A stretch of 35,475 nt of DNA from DATEJJ01 sp039649115 (GTDB lineage Bacteria > Actinomycetota > Actinomycetes > Mycobacteriales > Micromonosporaceae), in NCBI GenBank assembly GCA_039649115.1, contig JBBWZQ010000033.1, positions 1-35,475 of the forward strand, given 5' to 3'. Below the pieces are notes generated by a model. It was not told the origin of the DNA, made no database searches, and saw only the letters and a program-made list of their open reading frames with translations. This document shows positions 15,936 through 22,355 of this stretch, piece after piece. Positions within the stretch are counted from its first letter, which is position 1; every line of letters begins with the position of its first letter. Both the position numbers and the translations under genes were made by a program.

Positions 15936-15966
15936 GTGGACGGGGCCCGAACCGGGCCCCGTCCAC
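15936..15966 (+). terminator. Terminator after ino1
   Basis: GTGGACGGGGCCCG (15936-15949) pairs perfectly over 14 bases with CGGGCCCCGTCCAC (15953-15966) around a 3-base loop, followed by GTTT. It begins 20 bases past the ino1 stop and should end the padR-ino1 unit. Confidence 0.85.
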
Positions 15967-16103
15967 GTTTCCGCGGGGTAAACGACAATAGATCAACCGC
16001 GGTTGATGCGGGGGTTTTTACGGGTACGCGAGGAGACGCGCGCGACATTTGCCCGCTTTCGCCCACTGGACCCCACCGGTACCCTCTCGCGATAGTGAGT
16101 GCC

Positions 16104-16586
16104 ATGACGCCCGCGCCCACCAAACCCGACGTGCTCGACCGGATCGCCACCGACCTGGCGCAGGGCCGCACCGAGCCCGCCATCCGGCGGCTCGCCAGCC
16201 TGGTCGCGGCGCACCCGACAGACCTGGACCTGCGCCAGCGGCTGGCGGGGGCACACCGGCTCGTGGGCAACGCCGTGGCGGCGGGCCGGTGGAGCTACCT
16301 GAACGCCGACGCGGACCCGGGCGAAACGGCCGCGTTCGAGCGCGCGTACCCGTCGCCGCAGCAGCGCCTGCGCCGGCTGTGCTGGCCGCGGCAGCACGGG
16401 CACCCGGCGACCGAATTCGCCCGCGCCCGCCTGGCGGAGCTTGCCTCGGCGGCGGAGGCGACCGGCGTCTCCGGCGGCGCGCCTCGGGGCGGTCGGGTGC
16501 GGTGGCCGGTCGCCGCGCTGATCGCCATTCCGGTCGCCGCCCTCGCCGCCCTCGGGGCGGTGACCGTCGTCCAGTGGCTCGTCTGA
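16104..16586 (+). CDS. DUF6584-like protein with C-terminal membrane anchor (copy 1)
   Basis: 160 residues, starting MTPAPTKPDVLDRIATDLAQ. A helical region resembling one tetratricopeptide-like unit (AIRRLASLVAAHPTDLDLRQRLAGAHRLVGNAVAAGRWSYL) is followed by the family segment ETAAFERAYPSPQQRLRRL. After an alanine-rich linker there is a C-terminal transmembrane helix (about 133-158). I recognise it as DUF6584-like from AGRWxYL and AFERAxPSPxxRLR. A likely promoter is TGGACC (16067) - 18 bases - GATAGT (16091-16096); the -10 ends seven bases before ATG 16104, so the transcript may be leaderless. An in-frame GTG at 16095 is the alternative start. It is a paralogue of the next gene. Confidence 0.75.
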   Translation: MTPAPTKPDVLDRIATDLAQGRTEPAIRRLASLVAAHPTDLDLRQRLAGAHRLVGNAVAAGRWSYLNADADPGETAAFERAYPSPQQRLRRLCWPRQHGHPATEFARARLAELASAAEATGVSGGAPRGGRVRWPVAALIAIPVAALAALGAVTVVQWLV

Positions 16587-16653
16587 TGACAAGCGTCCGT
16601 TTCGTTATCTGACAGACGGGCGTGTCTGACTCGCCGTCCGAGAACATTGATAT

Positions 16654-17157
16654 GTGGCGAAACATGACGTGCTCGCGCGCGTCAAAGTCGATCTCACACT
16701 CGGCCGCACGCACCTCGCCCGCCAGCGCCTGCGCACCCTGCTCGCGATCGACCCCGATGACCTCGAGGTGCGCGAGTTGCTCGCGGGCGTGTACCGGCAG
16801 ACCGGAAACCTCGTCGAGGCCGGCCGCTGGGCCTATCTCTCTCCGCAGCTGCGCGCGGAGGAGCTGACCGCCTTCGAGCGCGCCCACCCGTCGCCCTGGC
16901 TGCGGCTGCGCCTGCTGCGCTTCACCGGCGACCTCGCCGACCTGCCGCCGGCCGCGCGCCACCGCCTGCGCGCGCTGCGCGCCGAGGCCGAACGGGTCGG
17001 ACCGCCGCCCGTCTGGCACCGACCACCCGCCGCCGAGTCACCGCAGCGGCGCGGCACCGCCTTTCCCTGCCTGTTCGTGGCCGTGACCATGGCAGTGCTC
17101 GGTGCACTCGTCGCGATCGGCATCTACCGGATCGTGCACTGGCTGGTCAATCTCTAG
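16654..17157 (+). CDS. DUF6584-like protein with C-terminal membrane anchor (copy 2)
   Basis: 167 residues, GTG start, beginning MAKHDVLARVKVDLTLGRTH. The helical core (ARQRLRTLLAIDPDDLEVRELLAGVYRQTGNLVEAGRWAYL), then LTAFERAHPSPWLRLRLLRF, matches the preceding gene along its length, so the pair arose by tandem duplication. A Pro-rich stretch and a C-terminal transmembrane helix (about 142-163) follow. No function is known for the family. The stop TAG overlaps the stop of the convergent methyltransferase gene in the tetranucleotide CTAG (17154-17157), which leaves no room for a terminator between them. Confidence 0.78.
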   Translation: MAKHDVLARVKVDLTLGRTHLARQRLRTLLAIDPDDLEVRELLAGVYRQTGNLVEAGRWAYLSPQLRAEELTAFERAHPSPWLRLRLLRFTGDLADLPPAARHRLRALRAEAERVGPPPVWHRPPAAESPQRRGTAFPCLFVAVTMAVLGALVAIGIYRIVHWLVNL

Positions 17158-17633
17158 CTTCCGAACGCCTGCTCGATGCGCACCCGCGCCTCCAACTCCA
17201 GCAGGAAGCGCTTGCGGGGCAGGCCGCCGCCGAAGCCGACCAGCTTCCCACCGGCACCCACCACGCGGTGGCACGGCACGATGATCGGCAACGGGTTGCG
17301 GTTGCACGCGATGCCGACGGCGCGGGCCGCGTCGCGGTCGCCGACGTCCGCGGCGATCTCGCCGTACGTGCGCATCTCGCCGTACGGGATGGCCGCGATG
17401 CCGGCCCAGACGGCGCGCTCGAACGGCGTGCCACCGGGTACGGACAGGGGCAGCTCAAACGCGGTCAAGGTGCCCGCGAAGTACTCGGCGATCTGCAGCG
17501 CGGCCCGGGCCAGGAGTGGATCGGCGCCGGCACCGGAGCCGGCCGGCCCCTCGAACCGCACCGCACAGATGCCGGTGTCATCCGTGGCCACGCCTACCGT
17601 GCCGATCGGAGCAGGTACCCCAAGCCAGTTCAC
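17154..17633 (-). CDS. ogt: Methylated-DNA--protein-cysteine methyltransferase
   Basis: 159 residues from GTG 17633 (VNWLGVPAPIGTVGV as the domain start). It is a suicide repair protein that moves alkyl groups from O6-guanine to its own cysteine. The active-site segment IIVPCHRVVGAGGKLVGFGGG is complete (Cys at residue 121), and the helix-turn-helix DNA-binding part includes TPFERAVWAGIAAIPYGEMRTYGEIA and AVGIACNRNPLP. Start choice: GAGGAGG lies about 12 bases before GTG 17633. Upstream in-frame ATG 17663 and GTG 17711 are possible but would place the ribosome site inside the gene. No Ada-type regulatory domain is present. Confidence 0.88.
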   Translation of the reverse strand: MNWLGVPAPIGTVGVATDDTGICAVRFEGPAGSGAGADPLLARAALQIAEYFAGTLTAFELPLSVPGGTPFERAVWAGIAAIPYGEMRTYGEIAADVGDRDAARAVGIACNRNPLPIIVPCHRVVGAGGKLVGFGGGLPRKRFLLELEARVRIEQAFGS

Positions 17634-17684
17634 GTCCGCGATTGTCCTCCTCGGGTACGACATCGCAACCTGGCTGGCGGAGAT

Positions 17685-18101
17685 ACCGCGATCTGCAATA
17701 TCGCAGATCACCCCCGAGGTGTTCGAGGTCCGGAGTCCGCATTTCCAGCGTTACTCCATTGCGGATCCGCGCGACGTACACGTGGTTCGGGGGTGGACCC
17801 GATCCGCTCGCCCTCGCCAGCGCCGGCGCGGCGGTGATGATGGCCACAGTCGCGGCGAGTTGGCCGTTCCTGCATTCTCCCGAGGCCTGGTTCGTGGCCG
17901 CCGCGTTGGTCACGGCGCCCGCGGTCCTGGGCCGGGCGTGCTGGCGGATCAACCCGCCCGAGTGGGCCGTGCGGGCGCCCTACCTCCTATCAGGTGGAGC
18001 TGTTCCGGTACCCCGACACACGGGTATTCGGGCAGGTCAGAAGGGCGCTCTTGCGCTCCTTGGCGGAGGTGGAAGAGTGGTGGAAATCTGTCGGTGAATG
18101 A
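17685..18101 (+). pseudogene. Broken DUF6232-like gene (at least two frameshifts)
   Basis: A continuous protein can be read only by changing frame. Frame 1 gives ITPEVFEVRSPHFQRYSIAD then RDVHVVRG. After a five-G run (17789-17793), frame 2 gives GGPDPLALASAG, a hydrophobic region (MMATVAASWPFL, WFVAAALVTAPAVLG), then INPPEWAVRAPYL. After about 17984-17989, frame 3 gives YQVELFRYPDTRVFGQVRRA then LLRSLAEVEEWWKSVGE and TGA 18099-18101. The pattern of an N-terminal strand region, two hydrophobic segments, then a 'V-x-L-[FY]-R-x-x-D-x-R-x-F-G-Q-V-x-R-A-L' ending resembles DUF6232 proteins, recalled from memory. Each shift is +1, so a sequencing error in short runs is an alternative. A third shift near the N-terminus is possible; no start codon is clear. 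Confidence 0.5.
17690..17709. promoter_or_regulatory. Inverted repeat upstream of ogt
   Basis: GATCTGC (17690-17696) and GCAGATC (17703-17709) form a perfect 7-bp inverted repeat around AATATC. It lies in the region that would carry the ogt promoter and the 5' end of the divergent broken gene. It could be an operator; no binding protein is implied by the sequence. Confidence 0.35.
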
Positions 18102-18104
18102 GGG

Positions 18105-18206
18105 TTCCAAGCGAACGCTTCGGATGTAAGCTCACTGCCGACAGCTCAAGTAGGCAGGTCCCTGTCTGCTACGTGGCACTCAGCCATACGCATGCAGACG
18201 GGGACC
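18105..18206 (+). promoter_or_regulatory. Possible promoter and structured leader of the XRE regulator
   Basis: A weak promoter, TTCCAA (18105) - 16 bases - TAAGCT (18127-18132), would start RNA near 18139. In the resulting leader, GGTCCCTGTCTGC (18157-18169) pairs with GCAGACGGGGACC (18194-18206) over 13 positions with a single T-G wobble. The 24-base loop can form an inner TGGC/GCCA stem. A short inverted repeat AAGCG/CGCTT (18109-18120) lies between the promoter boxes and could be an operator. Confidence 0.4.
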
Positions 18207-18243
18207 GTCGCGCTCGCACAATGGCTCGGCCGAAGAAGGTCAG

Positions 18244-19134
18244 ATGTCAGCTACTGAGTCCCCCGCGGTCGCCCGGCGCCGCGTTCGCCTCACGCTGCGC
18301 CGCGCGCGCGAGGCGAAGCAGCTGACCCAGGGGCAGATCGCGGAGGCGATGGAGTGGTCGCTGTCGAAGGTGATGCGCATCGAGAAGGGTGACGTCAGCA
18401 TCTCCGCCAGCGACCTGCGGGTGCTGCTGGACTTCCTCGAGGTGCGCGACCCGGGCGAGGTCAAGCAGTTGATGACCGACGCGCGGACGTCGCGCAGCGA
18501 GCGGTGGTCCGCCGACCCCGACTACCGGGAGCACCTGACGCCGGCCACCGCCCAGCTGCTCCAGTTCGAGGCCGAGGCCACCGCGATCCGGCACTACAGC
18601 AACGTGGTGATCCCCGGTCCGCTGCAGACGCCGGCGTATGCGCGGGCGATGTTCACCGGCTACGTACACGACCTCTCCGAGGACACGATCCGGGCGCGCA
18701 TCGACGTGCGGCTGCGTCGCCGGGAGATCTTCTACCGGCCGGATCCGCCCGACTATCTGGCCATTCTCGACGAGTCGGTGCTCTGGCGCGAGGTCGGTGG
18801 CCGGGCGGTCATGGGTGAGCAACTCTCCGAGCTACTCAAGATCATGGCGGACACCGCGATACTGGTGCGCATCGTGCCGTTCGCCGCGGCCGCCTCGATC
18901 GCGCTGCTCGGACCGTTCAGCATCTTCGATCTCGGCGCCGAGGAAAACGCGGTGCTCTACCGTGAGAGCCACACGGCCGACGAGATCGTGCACGCCCGCC
19001 GGCTGATCGGCCGGCACCGCGAGGTATTCGAGCGGCTGTGGCCGGAGGCGCTCGACGACGCGGCCTCGGCCGGACTGATCAAGAAGAGAGCCGACGCGAT
19101 GCTTGGGGCCGCCCACCAGGAGCCCGTCAGCTGA
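18244..19134 (+). CDS. XRE-family regulator with DUF5753 domain
   Basis: 296 residues. The N-terminal helix-turn-helix (about 12-72) reads RRVRLTLRRAREAKQLTQGQ, then EWSLSKVMRIEKGDVSIS. The remaining 200 residues form the DUF5753 domain, with the typical VVIPGPLQTPAYARAMF, RLRRREIFYRPDPPDYLAIL, LDESVLWREVGG and VLYRESHTADEIVHARRL. Such proteins are abundant in streptomycetes and relatives and are usually encoded next to small DUF397 proteins, which they are thought to act with (WhiJ/BldB-type modules). ATG start with GAAGAAGG five bases upstream. Two DUF397 genes follow, the first after 121 bases. Confidence 0.93.
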   Translation: MSATESPAVARRRVRLTLRRAREAKQLTQGQIAEAMEWSLSKVMRIEKGDVSISASDLRVLLDFLEVRDPGEVKQLMTDARTSRSERWSADPDYREHLTPATAQLLQFEAEATAIRHYSNVVIPGPLQTPAYARAMFTGYVHDLSEDTIRARIDVRLRRREIFYRPDPPDYLAILDESVLWREVGGRAVMGEQLSELLKIMADTAILVRIVPFAAAASIALLGPFSIFDLGAEENAVLYRESHTADEIVHARRLIGRHREVFERLWPEALDDAASAGLIKKRADAMLGAAHQEPVS

Positions 19135-19214
19135 TCGCAGAACATCACGGAAACCCGCAACGAATGATCTCCGCCCGGACCCACCGTGATCGAAAACCAT
19201 CCCGCTCCCAATAT

Positions 19215-19235
19215 CCGACGAAGGAGGTTCGTCGG
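19215..19235 (+). promoter_or_regulatory. Hairpin presenting GGAGG in its loop, upstream of the first DUF397 gene
   Basis: CCGACGAA (19215-19222) pairs perfectly with TTCGTCGG (19228-19235), leaving exactly GGAGG as the loop. A second, closer GAGG (about 19247-19250) serves the GTG at 19256, so the looped GGAGG is not that gene's normal ribosome site. Between them an ATG-AGG-TAA triplet run (19245-19253) forms a two-codon frame. Confidence 0.45.
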
Positions 19236-19255
19236 CGACAAGGAATGAGGTAAGA

Positions 19256-19450
19256 GTGGCCGAGCTTGACTCAGCAACCATCTGGCGCCGGAGCCGCCGC
19301 TGCGACTCCGGCGCCTGCATCGAAGTCGCGCACGTCGGTGGCGGCCTGGCGGTGCGCGACTCGAAAGATCCCGGCGGACCGCGGCTGACGTTCACCGTGG
19401 GTGAGTGGCGGGCGTTCCTCGCGGGCGTTCGGGCGGGCGAGTTCGAGTAG
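19256..19450 (+). CDS. DUF397 protein (copy 1)
   Basis: 64 residues. The DUF397 pattern is complete: W-x-x-S-x-x-x-C (IWRRSRRCDSGACIEVAHV), VRDSKDPGGPRLTFTVGEWRAFL and the ending GVRAGEFE. These small proteins accompany XRE/DUF5753 regulators and are thought to act as partners or antagonists. GTG start behind GAGGTAAGA. It follows the XRE gene on the same strand and is closed by a terminator hairpin before the second copy. Confidence 0.9.
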   Translation: MAELDSATIWRRSRRCDSGACIEVAHVGGGLAVRDSKDPGGPRLTFTVGEWRAFLAGVRAGEFE

Positions 19451-19482
19451 TAGATGGGATAGATGGTCTTCATTTCCGTTTG

Positions 19483-19520
19483 AGGGGCGTCGCCGGTTTC
19501 CGACCGTCGGCGCCCCTTTT
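19483..19520 (+). terminator. Terminator after the first DUF397 gene
   Basis: AGGGGCG (19483-19489) pairs with CGCCCCT (19511-19517). Inside it CGG/CCG extends the stem across a small internal loop, and TTTT follows at 19517-19520. This is one of the few hairpins in the window with a real T tract. Confidence 0.7.
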
Positions 19521-19589
19521 CCCCTGAGTATTCCGATCCGGCACCGCATTTCGTATGGTGGGTGGCGGGAGGCAAGGGGAGGGCATGTG

Positions 19590-19790
19590 ATGTCGGTAAA
19601 CGAAGGTCTCGATTGGCGCACGAGTACCCGATGCGATTCCGGGACCTGCGTCGAAGTGGCGGCGGCGAGCGCTGATCACGTGGTGGTCCGTCATTCGGCT
19701 GATCCACACGGACCGTGGCTGGCTTTCACCCGGTCCTCCTGGATGGCGTTCATCGAGGGCGTCCGCGCCGGCCAGTTCGACCCGCGCTGA
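19590..19790 (+). CDS. DUF397 protein (copy 2)
   Basis: 66 residues, starting MSVNEGLDWRTSTRCDSGTC. It has the family features CVEVAAASADHVVVRHSADP, then WLAFTRSSWMAFIEGVRAGQ. It is clearly related to copy 1 but with its own ribosome site (GGGGAGGG, about 19575-19583) and beyond the terminator, so it is probably expressed separately. An in-frame GTG one codon upstream (19587) is an alternative start. Two DUF397 genes beside one DUF5753 regulator suggest duplication or two partners. Confidence 0.87.
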   Translation: MSVNEGLDWRTSTRCDSGTCVEVAAASADHVVVRHSADPHGPWLAFTRSSWMAFIEGVRAGQFDPR

Positions 19791-19956
19791 CCTGCTGAAG
19801 AAGGCCGGGTCCAGGCGGAGATCGACGCGGCGAAGCGGGGTCGACCTGGCCGGGCTGCTGGCCAAGCTCGCCGCCACGCGCGGTGCCGTGGGGGAGGCGG
19901 CCACCCGGGCGATCGACAACGGCCAGCCGCAGGTCGAGGGGCCTCCACAGAAGTAA
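19791..19956 (+). pseudogene. Possible gene remnant after the second DUF397 gene
   Basis: Directly after the DUF397 stop, the same frame reads PAEEGRVQAEIDAAKR. After a four-G run (19837-19840) the +1 frame continues VDLAGLLAKLAATRGAVGEA, then ATRAIDNGQPQVEGPPQK and TAA 19954-19956. The composition is protein-like but there is no start codon and I do not recognise a family. It may be the tail of a decayed gene, or a short gene with a sequence error in the G run. Confidence 0.28.
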
Positions 19957-19971
19957 GGGCAATGTCAGGGT

Positions 19972-19997
19972 CGGCTGGCCCAGCGCTGGGCCAACCG
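19972..19997. promoter_or_regulatory. Long palindrome just before the MFS gene
   Basis: TGGCCCAGCGCTGGGCCA (19976-19993) is a perfect 18-base palindrome, extended on both sides by near-matching bases. It ends 21 bases before the GTG at 20015 and overlaps where a -35 box would lie. It may be an operator for the transporter gene or a terminator for transcription entering from the left. Confidence 0.4.
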
Positions 19998-20014
19998 GCC
20001 TCTAGGCTTTGATT

Positions 20015-21352
20015 GTGTCCATCTCCGTCCACGAGCGCGGCAGCCTGCGCGCAACTCTCGCCAGCCGCGGCTTCCGGCGGTTGCTCGGGGTGCGGCTCCT
20101 GAGCCAACTGGTGGACGGGTTGTTCCAGGCCGGCCTCGCCGGCAGCCTGCTGTTCAACCCGCAGAAGGCGGCCAGCGCGGAGGCCGTGGCCATGGGCTTC
20201 GCGGTGCTTCTCCTGCCGTACTCCTTCGTCGGGCCCTATGTCGGCGTGTTCCTCGACCGGTGGAGCCGCCGCACGGTGATCTACACGGCCAACCTCATCC
20301 GCGCCGGCCTGGTGATCCCGTCCGCGCTGCTCATCTGGTACGGCCAGCAGTCCGTTCCGTACGCCGTCCTCGCCCTGTTCATCATCGGCATCAACCGCTT
20401 CTTCCTCTCCGGCCTGTCCGCGGCCCAGCCGCACGTGGTCGCGGAGGAGCGCCTGGTCACCGCGAACGCGGTGGCGACCACCCTCGGCACGGTCGTCTAC
20501 TCCCTCGGCCTGGTCCTGGCGGCCCTGACCCTGAACACGATCGTGCACAAGGACTACCACGGGTACGCGACGATCGCGGCGGTGGCGGCCCTCGGGTACG
20601 CCGGCTCCGCGGCGCTGGCCCGCCGCTCCTTCCGGATCGACGAGTTGGGGCCCGACGACACGCAGCGCAGCAACGGCTCGCTGCTGCCCGCCGTCGTGGC
20701 GGTCGCCCGCGGCATGATCGCCGGCCTGCAGCACCTCAAGCAGCGCGCCGCGCCGAGGTACGCGATGGTCGTCCAGGCCGCGCACCGCGTGCTGTACGGC
20801 GTGCTGACCATCGCCACGCTGCTGCTGTACCGGCGCTACTTCAATTCCGGCGACGACTACTCGAAGTCCCTGGCCGGCCTGGCGGAGGTGGTCATCGCGG
20901 GCGGGGTGGGTTCGCTGGTCGCGGCGTTCCTGACCCCGCCGGTCACCCGCCGCATCGGTGGCTGGCGGTGGATCACCGTGCTGCTCGCCGGTGCGGGTGT
21001 GCTGCTGATGGTGTTGGGGCTGCCGTTCCGCCCGATGCTGCTGGTGGCGGCGACCTTCTTCGTGAACGTCACGTCGCAGGGGATCAAGATCGTGGTGGAC
21101 ACGACGCTGCAGCGCGAGTGCGAGGACGACTTCCGCGGCCGGGCGTTCAGCGTGAACGACACCACGTTCAACCTGGCTTTCGTGGCCGGGCTGTTCATCG
21201 GCGCCTTCGGCCTGCCCGCCAACGGCCGGTCGACCACCGCCATCCTGCTGGTCTCCGCCGGCTACGTGCTGCTGGCCTGCGGGTACGGGCTGGCCGCGGC
21301 GCGCCTGGCCCGGCGCGTCGAGTGCGGGCGGGTCCGCGCCCCGGTCGCCTGA
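20015..21352 (+). CDS. Major facilitator superfamily transporter
   Basis: 445 residues with about 12 membrane segments. The loop 2-3 MFS motif is present as GPYVGVFLDRWSRRTVIYTANL. The second half carries a related loop, VTRRIGGWRWITVL, and ends with FRGRAFSVNDTTFNLAFVAG. The type is closest to drug/proton or metabolite efflux carriers; the substrate cannot be inferred. GTG 20015 is chosen because -10-like TAGGCT (20003-20008) ends six bases before it, as at other probable leaderless genes here; an in-frame TTG lies at 20009. An efflux-type MFS gene near ino1 also occurs in Streptomyces, as I recall. Convergent with the next gene, 16 bases apart. Confidence 0.88.
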   Translation: MSISVHERGSLRATLASRGFRRLLGVRLLSQLVDGLFQAGLAGSLLFNPQKAASAEAVAMGFAVLLLPYSFVGPYVGVFLDRWSRRTVIYTANLIRAGLVIPSALLIWYGQQSVPYAVLALFIIGINRFFLSGLSAAQPHVVAEERLVTANAVATTLGTVVYSLGLVLAALTLNTIVHKDYHGYATIAAVAALGYAGSAALARRSFRIDELGPDDTQRSNGSLLPAVVAVARGMIAGLQHLKQRAAPRYAMVVQAAHRVLYGVLTIATLLLYRRYFNSGDDYSKSLAGLAEVVIAGGVGSLVAAFLTPPVTRRIGGWRWITVLLAGAGVLLMVLGLPFRPMLLVAATFFVNVTSQGIKIVVDTTLQRECEDDFRGRAFSVNDTTFNLAFVAGLFIGAFGLPANGRSTTAILLVSAGYVLLACGYGLAAARLARRVECGRVRAPVA

Positions 21353-21368
21353 GCGTGCCCGGCCCCGA

Positions 21369-22244
21369 TCAGCCGGCCTGGCGGGTCAGCGTGGCGTCGT
21401 AGGTGTCGGTGTGCTCCGTCGCGGTGCCGCCCGAACAGGTGTAATGCACCGGATCGGAGGTCACGCTCAGCGGGATGCTCGTCACGCTGACCCCGTCGAC
21501 GCTGGCGGCGATCGTACCGTTGGCACTCGGTGCGATGAAGGTGATGGTGCTGTTGGCCGTGCGGACCGTGTAGTGGGCCTTGCCCGCCACGTCCAGCGTG
21601 TACGTGTGGCCGCCACCCGAACCCTCGTACCTGGAGTCGGTGCCGTAGTCGTCCTCGACGGTGCCGTCCGCGCCGATCGCCACGGTCTGCGTGCCGCTCT
21701 TCAGGGTGATCTGGACGTTGCCCACGCCGGAGATCGGGAACTGCTGGCTCGCCTTGCTGACCGTCCAGGTGCCGACCAGGCACGGATCGATCGCGGTCGA
21801 CTGGCCCGGCGCGGCGGTCGGTCCGGAACTGGTCTGCGCCTGCGGGTTGCTGTTGGACTTGACCACCACGACGACGACGATCCCGACGGCCACGATCACC
21901 AGGGCCACGCAGAGCGCGATCAGCGGGATGAGAAACGGGCTGCGCCCGCCACCCGGCCGCGGCGGCGCGGGCGGATAGGAAGCCGGCTGCGGCGCGGGCG
22001 GATAGGAACCCGGCTGGTAAGGCATGGTGATCGGGGTGGCCGGGTACGGCGGCCCGCTCGGCTGCCCCGGATAGGGTGGCACGCCGGGCTGCGCGGGGTA
22101 CGGCGGCGCGCTCTGCTGATCGGGGTAGAGCGAGTAGCCCTGCGGAGGCACCTGTCCCCGGTACGTCCGGCACTGCGTGCAGTAGCCGGCGGCGTCGATC
22201 ATCATGCCCCCACACACGTGGCATGGCTGCATGCGCCCCTCCAT
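21369..22244 (-). CDS. Zinc-ribbon / proline-rich / single-pass membrane protein (copy 1)
   Basis: 291 residues. The N-terminal zinc ribbon has C8-x-x-C11 and C22-x-x-C25 (PCHVCGGMMIDAAGYCTQCRTYRG). A Pro/Tyr/Gly-rich cytoplasmic stretch with PPYP repeats runs from about 32 to 98, then a transmembrane helix at about 103-128 (FLIPLIALCVALVIVAVGIV). The outer domain of about 140 residues starts DPCLVGTWTVS and ends VHYTCSGGTATEHTDTYDAT; C155 and C270 may form a disulfide. The regular strand pattern suggests a beta-barrel or lipocalin-like fold (inference). Function unknown. The start at 22242-22244 is shared in pattern (ME-x-RM-x-PC) with copy 2. Confidence 0.78.
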   Translation of the reverse strand: MEGRMQPCHVCGGMMIDAAGYCTQCRTYRGQVPPQGYSLYPDQQSAPPYPAQPGVPPYPGQPSGPPYPATPITMPYQPGSYPPAPQPASYPPAPPRPGGGRSPFLIPLIALCVALVIVAVGIVVVVVVKSNSNPQAQTSSGPTAAPGQSTAIDPCLVGTWTVSKASQQFPISGVGNVQITLKSGTQTVAIGADGTVEDDYGTDSRYEGSGGGHTYTLDVAGKAHYTVRTANSTITFIAPSANGTIAASVDGVSVTSIPLSVTSDPVHYTCSGGTATEHTDTYDATLTRQAG

Positions 22245-22355
22245 CGATCACACCTGGGCCGGGCCGGCCGCGCGGACGGTTGACGTCCGTCGGGACGCTA
22301 ACTGACGGACGGAGCACACCACACCGCCCGAAACGGTGAATCCCTCTCCCATCGG

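Noticed and set aside
15933..16103. N-terminal extension of the first DUF6584-like protein
   Set aside because: The extension would start inside the ino1 terminator hairpin and lacks family similarity; a promoter-like sequence directly precedes ATG 16104.
17789..17793. Programmed ribosomal frameshifting in the DUF6232-like gene
   Set aside because: There is more than one shift, no clear slippery heptamer with downstream structure, and no intact start; decay or sequence error is more likely.
19215..19235. A CsrA-binding site
   Set aside because: The loop shape fits, but Actinobacteria generally lack CsrA, so only the structure itself is reported.
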